A model generated the notes under the pieces. The model saw nothing but the letters and a program-made list of their open reading frames with translations. It was not told where the DNA came from and did no database searches. Shown piece by piece: positions 48,060-61,157 of a DNA stretch of 64,000 bases; positions within the stretch are counted from its first letter, which is position 1, and each line of letters begins with the position of its first letter. Made by a program: the position numbers and the translations under genes. Source of the stretch: Anoplopoma fimbria (Eukaryota; Chordata; Actinopteri; Perciformes; Anoplopomatidae); contig NC_072458.1 in the NCBI RefSeq assembly GCF_027596085.1, forward strand, positions 18,832,384 through 18,896,383, in the 5' to 3' direction.

Positions 48060-48500
48060 GCTACTTCCACAACCAAAGCAGCATATCATGATCAAACTAG
48101 AAGGACACTCGGAGAAGCCAGATCCAAGCCAAGGCCAAAAGCCAAATCATGCATGTTAACAAAAGTTATTGTTTTAATTCGTCGTGTGATTTGGATCCAA
48201 TCCAAAATGTTATGGGTTCTTCCTTGGGCCAATCCACACCTTCTTATCTTAAAGGTAAACAAGAAGTTGCTAAACTTTCGCAAGATGGTGGCAGTTGGGC
48301 ATTGCTTGGTTAAGGTTAGGATAGGTTGTCTACAGCAAGTCTTGCAAGAGTTTTCGCAAGTCATGGGTAACCATCTAGACCAGGCCGTGCTACGTCCTCC
48401 CGCCAAGTTTCACGAAAATCGTAGTAGTTTTTCTGTCATCCTGCTGACAAGACAGACAAAACCACCAAACTGAAAACACACCGTCCTTGTTAGAGGTAAA
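48060..48500. repeat. Teleost interspersed repeat
   Basis: The segment GCCAAGTTTCACGAAAATCG, GTAGTTTTTCTGTCATCCTG, CTGACAAGACAGACAAA and CTTGTTAGAGGTAAAT matches a common fish repeat terminus. Overlapping ~105-codon frames on both strands are artefacts. Confidence 0.5.
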
Positions 48501-49167
48501 TACATTATTTATCCAGGTTACCTTCAGGACTAGGACCTCCATTGTGTAGTATCTACCGACAGCGTGGGGGTTCTGAATGCTAGGCTACTATATCAGAGTC
48601 TAGGCTCTGTCATGCTGTTCATTGGATTTGACACTCCAGCGACCCCAGACCACATTTCTGGATATCATTACATTTGCCAAACACATCAGTCAGTCCTTAT
48701 CCTCAAGTTTTGGTTTGTAAAGGTAAAGTGAGACCTTTCTTTAAATACTCCCAATAAAGCATTAATATAACTTTAAACTCTGTGTCACTCCAAGTATGTT
48801 TTCCTGTAATATAAGCAAAGAAACAGGGTTATATCTCAGCAGCTGTCTGATCTTAAAATGATCATACTGTCCTGTATGTTATACTCTAGCCTGCAGTGCA
48901 TAAACAACACTGTTCCTTTATTTCCATGTCTCATACATGTATCACCAACTGATGAGGATGGTGAACAACTTGCTTTTGTCTACATGTGAAAAAAATGACC
49001 AAACATTTGGAGTGACAGGCTGATCAATCGTTATCATTGTAAACTGCATGTGTTGTGCAAGAAAGGAAAGCTTGACAACAGAAACCAAGGAGGGTGGGGC
49101 TTAATGAACGGTTATTTCTTATTTCAGTATCATCTATGTCTTTTTATATTGCTATCTTTGTGTTTGT

Positions 49168-49174
<7 letters not shown>

Positions 49175-49252
<78 letters not shown>
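49175..49252. repeat. (GT)n microsatellite, 78 bp
   Basis: Uninterrupted TG after an imperfect TGTTTGTG lead-in. Confidence 0.97.
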
Positions 49253-49254
<2 letters not shown>

Positions 49255-51078
49255 TGTCCACATGTGTGTATGCCAGATCTGCGGTGGGCACACCGGGGGT
49301 GCTGGCAACCACGCTTGTGTTCAGTGTTTGATCAGGCTTTTGAGACGATATATTTTTCCCCTTTCTGTGCACACAAACACTCACTAATTAGTTCAGCTTT
49401 AGCCTGTGAGGATTCATCTTCTCTATACATCATTATTTTTTGCATCAAACAATAGGTATGCAATCCAAAAATAAATCACTGGACTAAAATAAACCACAAA
49501 CACAGCCAAGATCTCAAACTTTCACACTGGGGATCCACCAAAACGTCCCAAATCGACGTTTTTTCATTCTCATCCTGTTCCATCTTTTTTTTTTCTCTTT
49601 TCTCCGCGTCATCTTGAGACCATACATTACATCGCAGCCAATTTCCTATATTTGAGCACTACTGCTGCTATTCTACCCCTCCCAGTGGGACCAGGAATAG
49701 TGTAACACTGCATCCTCTGCCATGCGAGACACACTGCAGCACAGTGTGATGGAGCATCGTCTCTTTCAAGGACACACTTCCCGGTATGTAGAGGGTGGAC
49801 GAATTTGACGCACCGAGCTGTATATAGATTCTAGGTCACGCTGGTGTCAGAGGTCACCCCATTCATTCATTCATTCTCTGTGGTCATGTGCTGCTGTGTC
49901 CCGATTCCAGACTATGTAGTAATAGTACAGTATGTACTACATATAAGAATAAATAGGATACTGCTTCTGTTGTTCATTTACAAAAATACTGATCATCAGA
50001 CTGCCAGTAGAAGCCCTTTCATTTTCATTCCATTATCCCCTCTTTCATCAATTTTGTTTGTTTTAGCTGCTTTCTGTTGAGGTTGTTATTTTGTAAGTGA
50101 TGTTTCTATCACGCCAACATGATTTTCATTAAGCTCTGATATTGGTTTCTATGAGCAGTTAAAGCTTTTCACAGTGTAGAACTTATTTTTGCTGTATTCG
50201 TTGGCTTATAACAACATGTAGCCGCTGAGTCAAGTTACATGCATGTTGCCAATTTTGGTTTTTAGTCCCACATATAAGACATTTTTTCCCAACGAGTGAA
50301 ACAGCCGTCAATGTGCACGACACCAAACCCTTTGGAATTTCAGAAAACTCACAGATGAGGACAATGATTCAGAGGTCTGTTTTACTGTTTTGTGCAAGAG
50401 AAAGCAAAATGCTTTTCCAAAGATGAATTACTATTTTTGTTTTCCATTATCACTCTGAAAATGTCCTGCAAATTCTACTATTATCTAGTCCCATTGTGAT
50501 ATAATAGATAATACATTTATGGGCATTTTTTTCCAGTGTTTACACATTATAGACTTAAAGAATAAGAATAAGAATGCCAAGAATATGTAAGAATGGGGGT
50601 TTGGTGCTTTAGACACAAACAACATTTACAGTTTGATGAACATTTCCTGACTGGGCTTCTTTTTTGCATGTCATACCGTTCTCTCTCCTGCCAATTTTTC
50701 AGTCTGTGCCAGTATAATCATTAACAGTCCAATAAAGGTAAAGAAAGACAAAAGTCTGCAGTATGGAGTTGGAACACACCTTGAATGAAAGAATAGGAAT
50801 TTATATTTTATGCCTGCTCCACAAACCAATTATATAATTGTATTAAAGAAGAGACCGATGGCTGACGTACATGCTGACAGTGTAAAGGGCGGGGAAGTGG
50901 ACAGACAGAAAGACAGACAGGCAGACGGACAATGAATGGACTGAAAGAGTGAAGGAGAGTTAAAGGAGAGTTGAAGGAGAGTTGAAGGAGAGCGAAGAAT
51001 CACAACGTGACAGCAGGGAGTTGAGTTCAAACTGCCTTTATGTCCTGTTTTATGGAAGTCCTTGTCCCCCACTCTCTG

Positions 51079-51187
<109 letters not shown>

Positions 51188-51643
51188 TGTTTAGTTATCT
51201 CCTCAAGAGGGTTCATGCGATCTGTTGCATGTGTAAGTGTGCACATGGATGGTAGGGGATGCATGTTACAACACAGCTGAGTGCATTTGAGTGAGTGTTT
51301 TGTGTTCACTTTTACTGTTTTGGACGGTGTGTTTGACTATAAGCCAACAGTTTACGGAACTAAAAAATAACCAAATTACTGCTGAGTACACCGCTGCAAG
51401 TGGGCAAACAGCTTTGCGCTTTTAATTTCGTTTTTGACAAGATTCTATTAAATGTCTCAAATGTCGACTACGAGCGAATTGCCTGCAGACACACCTGGCG
51501 GAGATCTGCACCCTACTGAATGCACCTTTCTAGTTCAATTTGATTCAAGTCAAACCACTTCAGCTCAAATTAATTCAAATGAATTCCAGTTGGATTTACA
51601 CACACACACAAACAGAAACACATACTGTACTTACAGGACTCTG

Positions 51644-51644
<1 letters not shown>

Positions 51645-51737
<93 letters not shown>
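51645..51737. repeat. (CA)n microsatellite, 93 bp
   Basis: Uninterrupted; preceded by a short CA patch at 51600. Confidence 0.97.
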
Positions 51738-51740
<3 letters not shown>

Positions 51741-51814
51741 CAATTAAACTCCATTCAAATCAATTCAAATTTTATTTTCATCCTGATTGAATTAACTTCA
51801 TATGTAAACACCCA

Positions 51815-51932
<118 letters not shown>

Positions 51933-52843
51933 CCTGACCCACATAAAGCAGTGTGTAAGCAGTCCATCAGGGACAAAGAGTTTCTAGCTGTACAGACGTA
52001 TATCGCTTCTGTCTTTGTTTACAGATAGCAGGGGGTCATGGAAGGATAAGGAAAGGGGGGGGTGCAACAATAGCCCTAGAAATCACAGTAACAGGGTATG
52101 CACATACACACATCACGAGCCCCCATGTGAGTGCGTATAGACCCCTAAAAGCCTATAGCGCTTCCTTTGATAGCAGCTAATTGGCATCCCACATCACAAA
52201 TAAGGATAACAAGCGCTTTACTGTACATCCATTCATCGTCTGACAGCCAAAGCTCTGAGAGCTTAAATTTGCAACTAAAAGCTGAATTTATTCCAACTCG
52301 GCTTTTCCAAGGTTTCAAAATGCCCAAGAGCCAAATTGTGGTATTCAAATATTTATGGCTGAATTAAATATAAGGCATATATTCATCTCCGTGGCAGAGA
52401 AAAGAACGAAAACAGAGCATTAAAATTGAGTTTTATTACCAATAACCTCTCATGCTGGACCCTCTGACAAACAGGATACTGTAAATAGCCAATGCAAACA
52501 CACTTGATGTATATAAACCTTCATAGTATTGACACAATAGAGACATTAGAGCTTTTCGAACGTTTTTTATCCACCTCTGAGGAGATAAGCCTTGAAATCC
52601 ATCAGTTGCTGCCCCAGCTCTTTATTACAACTGAAAAAACGATCAAGCTGAAGCTTGTTACACAATGAAAATGGATTCAAGTACCAGCTTAAACATGCCA
52701 TACCCTCCCTCACCGTCTCTCACTCTCTGACATCTTTCCTGTCTCTCACTCTATCCACCCCTTTTTCTTTGTCAGCCTCGTGGCACAGAATCACAATGCT
52801 CATTTGCAATCGCCCTTTCATGAGGCACTGTGCACCACACTGG

Positions 52844-52845
<2 letters not shown>

Positions 52846-52921
<76 letters not shown>
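52846..52921. repeat. (GT)n microsatellite, 76 bp
   Basis: Orientation inverted relative to the three CA tracts upstream. Confidence 0.97.
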
Positions 52922-52926
<5 letters not shown>

Positions 52927-53116
52927 GCGTGAGGGAGAGTGTGAGAGAAGGGGGAGGGGTGATGCTGAAGAATCGTAACCTCCTTCCATTTTCCTCTCTT
53001 TTTTTTTTGCTCTTTGGGGCTTCATCCTTTGCTCTCACGCTCAGTCAATCTAACCTTTTACACTCCTTTGCTCCATCAACTCAGCGAGGGACGGCAGTAT
53101 CTATAATTGTATATGA

Positions 53117-53220
<104 letters not shown>

Positions 53221-53333
53221 GCCTGAGGCAAATCAGCTGTAGCATTCCATCGGCAGTCAATCTTTAACGATGGTCTAGCTGGGTTTGACACTGCCGACTC
53301 CCATTATACTCTGAAACTAGCTCTTTGTCAATG

Positions 53334-53680
53334 CTCCTCTCCTCTCCTCTCCTCTCCTCTCCTTTCCTTTCCTCTCCTTCCCTTTTCTGTCTTCTCCTTC
53401 TCTTCCCTCTTCTCTCCCCTCCATTCCTTTCTTCTTCCTCTCTTCTCCTCACCTTTCCTGTCCTTTCCTTTCTTCTTCCTTTCCTCACCTTCCCTCTCCT
53501 CTATTCTCCTCTCGTCGCTTCTCCTCTTCTGTCTTCTCCTTTCGTTTCCTCATCTCTCCTTTCCTTTTCTGTCTCCCACTTTCCTCGAGTTTCCTTTCCA
53601 AATTTCTTTTTCTGCATTGTCCTGTCCTCTCCTCTTCTCTCCCGTCCTTCTCCCTTCTCTCATCTCCTCTCCTCCCACAG
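53334..53680. repeat. Polypyrimidine tract, (CTCTC)n-derived, ~350 bp
   Basis: Starts with CTCCTCTCCTCTCCTCTCCT and degenerates into mixed C/T blocks with rare G or A interruptions. Non-B (triplex) DNA is possible in the purest first 50 bp. Confidence 0.9.
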
Positions 53681-56600
53681 AACTTTCCTCTGGTATTTAG
53701 TCATCCATTTCCCTTCCCACCTACCACCAGCATCAGCATGATGCTACTAGCAGAAATATACAGTAAACTAACACTGTACATTAGTTCCCATTTCCTCCAA
53801 ACAAAACAAAAGGATTAACTGAGTTCAGGTGGGTGTGTAGAGTTCATCCCTATCTCTAAACCTCCTGTCTGTCAAAACACAGCCACTCATCTCTACCTTT
53901 AGGGAGGATATGCAGAGAACAAAGAAGGAGAGGATGTTAAAGACCCACAAATAGAGGAAGAGGTCAAAAGTGTGTGTGCGGTGAGAAGATGAGTGAATGA
54001 ACCGCTGCATAAAAGAGTCAAAAGAGGGCGGAGAAAGAGGGGTGGGCCGAGAGAACTCTGTGATCCCTTACTTTCTCCCTTTCCTCCCCCCTCTGACCCT
54101 CCGACTCTCTCGCCATCTCTTTCTGAGATCGCTGAAAAAGCAACTATACATTATAAGAGTCTCCCTCTCGTTGGTCAGACTGCTCTCTCAGTGTCTGCTC
54201 ACTGGAGGCTGCAGAGTAGTCCAGTATTTGATTAGCGGGACACTGATTCATGACGGGGCTCATTAAGTGACAGCTCCAATATCAAAGTCTTCCAGGAATC
54301 TGATTGCATTAGTTTTGACTTTAAATACTTAAACCGGAAAAAATTGTATTAACACAGACTAGAGAGAAATTAAAAAGGAAAAATTCACTAAATATGTGGA
54401 GAAACAACAAATCCATATGCTACTTTACTAGGCAGTGTTCATTGAATGTGTAAATGAATATACAGATGATATGAATGAATTGATGCTTTGGCAATTAGAG
54501 CCACCAGATCATCTAAGCAAGCTATGAGAAATTCTGGAGCTGTTTGTCATCTGCGATTAAACACCAAATGAGGGGAGAATCATGCTCAGTCAGCCAAACA
54601 AGTTATGTTTAGGCAGCAAAACAACCTAGGTTTAGAAAAAGAGCACAGCTGACATAAACTTGACTGACTAACAATCCACGCGACAAAATGTGAGCATGTT
54701 TGTTTAACTCTTTGGTGTTTTGATTGGACTGTGTTCTAATATATAAAATCAAAGTTTAAATGTGTCTCAGATTGACTAAATCTGATCGAACTGTATGCAG
54801 TTGCATCTCAAACCCTCATGCTGTAGAGCAACTACAGAGACTGAAGTTGAAGTTTGTGTAAGTATCAGACTAAAGCAGCAGTGCTGAGAAGGCAAACAAG
54901 TGGCAGGGAGCTCTAATGGCAAAGTAAAGCACTGAACTAATTAACAGAATTGAAAATGGTAATCCATCAAACTGTGTAGTCAGGGCCCTGAAGCAGGAGT
55001 AAAAATTATATGTCTGCTCTCAATTTGATCTGAACAAATCCATTAATATTTATGACAACAGCTGCTGGCCTTTCATTAATGATACATTGTACCTTAAACA
55101 AATACTTCTCTGCGGTTCAAAAAATGAGAAAATGTACATGATGTGAGTTTTACCGTTGACACATTGCAGACATAGTTTGTTACCACTTCACGTCAGTTTT
55201 AAAGGACAACGGGTAGAAGACTTTAATAAGCAAAGTGAGACTCATAAAGATGTAAATACCTCAACTCTGTCCACACACGTTAACGTCAGTGTCTTAGTTC
55301 AAGTCGTCACCTCTCTTGACCTCATCATCCTGTGCAGTACCCGACCTTTGCCCTTTCACTGACAGGAGAGATCAATAAGCGTTAGGCAATTTACTTTAAG
55401 GGAACACACACTCAAAATAAAAATCTCTATATATGGTAAAGGACATGGAGTGGATGATCTGGTTTACAACCCTCTAGAGGAGGAGAGTATAGTCCATCCA
55501 TCCATCCATCAAGCCATCCAATCCAGTTGATTGCTTACACTAAACGGTACCCGACTTTGTGTTGCCATGAGAATAAGAGGCTGTGTTTCCCTGGCAACTA
55601 TTCTTCAAAGGCCCTGCACCTCTCTCCTGTCTGCACTCTCTCTTGATGAGATTGGATGATGCAAGGGCAGCAGCAGTAGTGTTAATAGTTACACCAGTGA
55701 GCGGGCAAGACAGCGCTGGAGCTGTGAGAGCCGCACAATGATGTGAGATAAGCTTAATGAGCTTGATCCATTATCGAAATGTAAAAATAGGAGAGAAAGA
55801 AACACCTTCTAGGTTCTCAGATTAGACCGCTTTTGGGTGTGAAATACTGATCATTTTGGATTAAGTACATCTTTTGTCTCTGACCATGATCCACATGTGT
55901 TTTAATGCTGTATAGAAACTGTATAGCTCAGATAGCATCAGTGCCATCATAGGACACTTAAAGTAGCTTATCTTGAGATATAATAATATAAAAGCTGAAA
56001 TGACTACATGTAATGTAAAAGGGGTTGTTCGTAGTTGCAAAATCACAGAGAATTATCAACCGAATCTGAAGTTCCTCAAAGCGCTACTGTTTCAAAGCAC
56101 TGTTAGTTTGCTCTTCACCCTTATCAGTCAGCTGTTTTCAGAGAAAGAATAAGAATAAGCTCTAAAGAACCACTGCATGCCGCCTGCTAATCCCCGAATG
56201 GCAGAAAGAGTTAGCGGCTAGTGAGCTACTGTAGTGAACATAATGTAGTAGCATTACCAGCTAAGAGTCTGATATTTTTCACAGGAGTTAGCGGCGTCCA
56301 AAACAGGATTAAAAAAAAAAGTGAATATTGGATTTACATTCATTTTGGACACAAAAACAACTTAAAATCTATGCTAATGTTAAACTATATCTGCTCGATG
56401 TGCAGGTTAGTTACGTAACGTGTTCACTCAATCAGCTCAGGTGATTATTTGTTAGTGCTGTGATAAAAGCTTGTTTTTGATGCCACCTAGTTGACAAAAA
56501 CAGTTATAGCAGGTTTGATTTAGTAGCAGGTTAAATATGTGATTCTCAAGTGTCACTGTAAAGCTAGCTAAAGTTAGGTAAAATCATATCCTTATCTGAT

Positions 56601-56807
56601 TGCAAACTAGCACTAGCCTATCATTTTTTGTTCTTATGTTAATTTGGCCTTCTTGGTCCATGCTTTTCTTTGCCACGACTAACTCAATGCTTCTTAAAAC
56701 CAAAACTTCTACACTCCTGCTTTTTCCCCCACCAGTCTGCTGTACATGTTGTTGAATTTTATGTTAATTTCTCTTTCTCTCTGTCCACCTCTCCGTCTCT
56801 TTGTCAG

Positions 56808-56899
56808 GTGGTGGGTGCTGATGCTGTAACCACTGTGAGGAGCTGACAAGCACCTGGTTGATGCAGTGAAGTGTTCCAGAGGGATAAACACAAGCGAAG
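56808..56899 (+). other. Candidate internal non-coding 5' UTR exon of the CYRI gene
   Basis: A long pyrimidine tract ends CTCTTTGTCAG (AG at 56806-56807) and a good donor GCGAAG|GTAGGA starts at 56900, defining a 92-nt exon. It has stops in all useful frames, including two minimal upstream frames, ATG-CTG-TAA and ATG-CAG-TGA. Location, strand and coding-free nature fit a 5' UTR exon upstream of the two CYRI start exons. This is inferred from splice signals alone. Confidence 0.45.
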
Positions 56900-59800
56900 G
56901 TAGGAATGAAAAATGAGGAGTGGAAAAATGCTGAGAGAAAACAAAACATGTAAAAACAAAAAGAACAGCAGCTAAAAAAATAAGGACACAGCAGAGAAAA
57001 CACCAAATAGAGGAGTCGGAGAGAGGAGAGATGGATGGAAGATTTAGGAATAAGGAAAGAGGAAAGATGAGAGCTAGTGGAGGACAGTCGCTGCATCCGT
57101 TGTATACAGTACGGCTGCTGCATGGGTTTGATTCACTGAGGCCACTGAATACCCAGTGTGTGACAGAAAGAGAGATCATTGTGGTCTTGAGGCAGAGAGA
57201 ACGACACACAGACGGAGAACGGGAGTTCAGATGGTATTATTGGTGAGCTAATAGCGGTTGGACTTGGCAAAGACGAGCGGTGCTGCGTTTCTGTGCTCAG
57301 TAAATCCACACTGGTGAGGCTCCTGGGCCGTAACAGGAGGAATCTTTCAGTGAGAGCTGAAAGGAAGCTGGGAGGCCTCGCTTTGACGCCTTGGCTTCCA
57401 GTCTGGAACCAGGTTTTGCTTTTCAGCCGCCATGTGGGGAGCCGAGCCGTGTCTTTATTAAGACTCAAGGAGCCCCCTCTCGGTTTGTTTTTTTCTCTCC
57501 TGCCGGACTACAGATGAGAGCTGTGTGCTGCACAGTTGCATAAGGCGAGCACTTTGCTCCACTTTCACGCTGGCTGACTGCAAACGTTGTGTGTCGGAGA
57601 GAGAAACTGAAACCAGTGGCCACCAAACACACTTCCTAATTTGCAAAATGCCATGTCTTAATGCTCAAACAGTGAGCCTGTGATACAGCCAAGGGCTTTT
57701 TATGTCACGCACATTATGGACGCCAGTTTAAGAGGAAAGGTGTGTTTGCCGTTTTTAGGTTCTGCCACTTAGATTTGTTTGCACCTAAGGGCCACCGGTG
57801 AGACTGAACTGCACCGTGACAGAGATGTTGTGTGACAAGACAAGGGCAGATAAGTGGGGAGAGTGCTGCTGAGTGGTGAAATAGAGAAGTGAGGCGGAGA
57901 GGAGAGCTGGAGGGGATATTTTTGAGGAACCCATTCTGACGTCAGAAACGAAAAGAGAGAAGGAGTTTTCTCTATTTGTGTAACTGTTGAAATATTACGG
58001 ACACACATCAGGACGATGCAGTCTGAGGAGAAAAAACAAAAAAGGCAGAAATGCAAATGCGATAAACATTTATTATTCTCTTAGTACTAACAACCTCACC
58101 CAGCAGAATATGTTCTTCTACAAACAGCTTGAAAAACCAAAAAAACAAAACAAAAGCGCAGCATCGAGCGCACAGACCAAATAGAGAAAACCACAGGCCT
58201 TTAAATAGACGGCTGAAAACGAGAAGTGTGAAGTGGACGGAGATGTACGGAGGCAGCAGGGTAGAAAGAGCGAGAGCAGAAGTTTACATCAGTCTCTACG
58301 AAGAGCAGAGTGGCAACCGGTGCCACCGTGGGACTGCAGCCATCGCTCAGAGCCGGAGCCAAGCGGGGATTTAATACCATTTAATACAACGAGTTCACAA
58401 AAGCAGGGAGGGACAAGGACGGGGGAGAGGAAACTAAAGATAAAGGAAGAGGTTTACCAAGAGGGTAAGAAGAGAGAAGCTGTTGGTTAGTTTCTTGATT
58501 TCCTGTTTAAGGTTTAGTGTATTTTTGTGTTTATCAGATGTGTTGTGCAGTTAACACAAAGACAGATTGCTGCTTAGAGCACTAAAGATTGGTGCATCAG
58601 ATCACTGTTGTGAGCAACTGACCCAGTGTGTGCGCAGAGCTGGATGCTTTTTCTATTTTTTATTTATTTTTTTATCTTCTGCTGAGACGTGCAGACGATA
58701 TCACCAGGCCAACAGTATCCTGGCAACCATCAGCCGAGCTCTGCTCTGAGGATGGACCACATGCTGCTCCAGACTCAGTGTGTGTGTGTTAACGTTTGTG
58801 TGTTTTTGTGTGTTTGTGTAGCTCTGAAACACACACACACACACACACACTCACCTGCTCACATGTCAGAGAGCTTTTATTGCTTTATATGAAAGCTCCG
58901 ATTTAAATCTCAGCCTGTTTTTTTTTTGTTTTTTTTGCCTTTGCCATCTTCAACCTTGTCAGGCTGAAGATGTGAATCAGTTATTCATATATTCATAGTT
59001 CAGCGTGCATCTTGGAGCAGGTGGTGTTAAAAGTCAGAGAGGAGACGGGGTGCGTTTTACACGTCTGGACGGATGCTCACAGGTTAAAGTAGTGACTCAG
59101 CATAAAGCTCTCTCTCTCATCCAACAGATTTAGTAGATGGCGTAAACTTATAAGAAAGTAGATACAGTACTCATCTGAGAGAGAAAAATCGCTACTTTGG
59201 AGAGTGTCAGCGATCTGTCTCAACGACTGGATGGTGTAACTCCATCCCCTCTCTGTCTGTACCTCAGTGCTGCATTGCAACACCCGTTCTTGCTGAGTTA
59301 CAGTGAAAAAGGCCGGGCTTTTCCTTTTTTTTGCAGCGACGGTAGCATCTCATAAACATGCTAATGCTGGATCCATTAATCACCCTTGCAGTGGGGAAAC
59401 TGATAGGCCTCCGCTATGTGCTAACATGGCACATAAACACAGAGGATACGGCAGAGGAAGTGAAACTTGGCAGCTGATCACCTTCAGCTACCGAAGGCCC
59501 TTTATGATCGAGAAGGAAAGGGAAATGGGGGGGGATTAACGAAGGGAGGCTTTCATACTCACACAGCTGAGAGTCATTTTTGAATATTGGATTCCACTTG
59601 TTTTTTTGTTTTATTGTGGGGTTTTTTTTTATGCGACACATGTTGCCTCTAAATCCTCTTCCTCTTTGATTCACTTTTTTCTTAAAATGTCCTCTTTAAG
59701 TAGCTGTCAGTTTGTTAAAAACATGTTATAATTCCACACTGTCTGATAATACCACATTTACACTCTGCATCAGCTTGTTCCTGCTCTTTATTGGAGCTGC

Positions 59801-61077
59801 ATGACGTTTACAAGGGTTATGTTTACGAGTGAAATATTCAAACCCGAGACTACATGTTTCATATGGCTGCTACATTCAACGAAATGGAAATTACAACATA
59901 TTTGGTATCTGTAGAAACTTTGAAATCTCCGCTAATTACACTGCACTAAACTGTGGGTTTGAACTTGGGCTTAGATACCTTAAGTATAGATACCGCTAAT
60001 GCTAAAATACTAAGTCCTGTTTTAAGTATAGATACTACTATAGATAAAAAGATAGATCCATCTCATGTTAGATCATCTTCCTGTGTGAATAATAGTTATA
60101 ATTCATCACTGTTAGTTAAAAAAATTCAATTCAAATCATAATTTCCCATCAAAAATGGTCCTGTCTCTTTTTACACGCTTGTGATTAATAAACTAAAGAA
60201 TAGTAAAAACATGTGGTTAATATTAAGTGGCAATGAAAATGTATTCAGAAGGATCTTATTAATGATGCATCCACCTTATAAATTATGACACATAGCTCCT
60301 TCACTTACATGATAGAACATACGCTGCTCTTCATTTTTAAATGCTGGCTCTGGCCTTTTTACTTGGTATCAGATCAAAATCAGATTTTGTGGTTTATTGG
60401 CTCCACAGCGTGAGTTTACACTGTCTGACCTACGGGGATTTAAGAGGTTAAGAGCAGGGACAACTGACATGGTCTTCAGTTTTAAAACACTCCACATTTG
60501 TTGGTCCTGTATATCAACATTACAGGCATGTCTTCCTGTATCTGCCGCCCGTCTGACCCAGAGTTTAATCTGATAAAGCTTGCATCATCGTTTTCATAAA
60601 GTTCAAGTATCTGACGTTTGGTTATGAAGTATAGAGAGCTGGTCGTAAAGTATCTATAGGCTGCTGTACTTAAAGAGCATTAAGAGAAAGTAGGCTGTAC
60701 ATAGCAGGTCTTTTATTAGGTTACTATAGTGTAACTGGATTAAAACCACTGCTCAGCTCTAGAGACTCCCGATGAGTGAGCTAAATGATTCACTACTAGA
60801 CTTCGGCCCCCCTCTAATCGAATACACGCTGTGTATGGGATGTGATCAGTGCCATTTATAACTAGAATGTCTGACTTCGCTCTGGAAATATTGCTTAAAC
60901 AGAAGGATTAGAGGAGGAGAGGAAGAAGAGATAATTAGAAAAAGTGCAGATGGGTAAAAAAAAAAAATGAAAGACTCACAAGCTGCTGTGCTCTCTTTTT
61001 TGTGCATGCTGTGTGTTGCCATTGCGGGTTGCCAGGTTCTGCGTACTGTATGCATTTTGTTGTTTCCTCCCGTCCAG
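56900..61077. other. Region upstream of the CYRI start exons
   Basis: No coding exon recognised. A further donor-like site AGAGG|GTAAGA at 58465 closes a purine-rich block (about 58200-58464) that could be an alternative first exon. A short (CA)n lies at 58830-58850. The remainder is AT-rich and featureless. Confidence 0.4.
58230..58464 (+). other. Weak candidate alternative first exon
   Basis: A relatively GC-rich block (GTGGCAACCGGTGCCACCGT, with a small palindrome) ends in the donor GG|GTAAGA at 58465. No acceptor is evident upstream, so it would have to be a first exon. Low confidence. Confidence 0.2.
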
Positions 61078-61157
61078 GTCGCCAGCCATGGGGAACCTCA
61101 TTAAGGTCCTTGGCAAGGATTTAGAGAACTGTCCACATTTTTTCCTGGACTTTGAAA
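61078..61157 (+). CDS. cyrib: CYRI (FAM49) alternative first coding exon A
   Basis: An acceptor TTTCCTCCCGTCCAG ends at 61077. The ATG is at 61088 and the exon encodes MGNLIKVLGKDLENCPHFFL-DFE (23 codons), then one base (A) before the donor GTAAGT at 61158. The N-terminus MGNL(L/I)KVL...FFLDFE is diagnostic of CYRI proteins, which bind active Rac1 through the DUF1394 domain and restrain WAVE/Scar-driven actin protrusion at the plasma membrane. Gly2 is a myristoylation site. The following codon would be A+AT, Asn, as in FLDFENAQPTE of the family. Which paralogue is not settled by 23 residues. cyrib is favoured because human 8q24 genes share teleost chromosomes with 7p14-15 genes. The rest of the gene lies beyond the window. 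Confidence 0.85.

Noticed and set aside
48092..48473. Overlapping ~105-codon frames on both strands
   Set aside because: They coincide with a dispersed teleost repeat and have no codon-level signature of selection that I can see.
53325..53741. 138-codon Ser/Leu/Pro-rich frame
   Set aside because: Translation of the CTCCT polypyrimidine tract.
56709..57209. 166-codon minus-strand frame
   Set aside because: Serine/leucine-rich translation of purine-rich sequence, overlapping the candidate + strand 5' UTR exon; no domain recognised.
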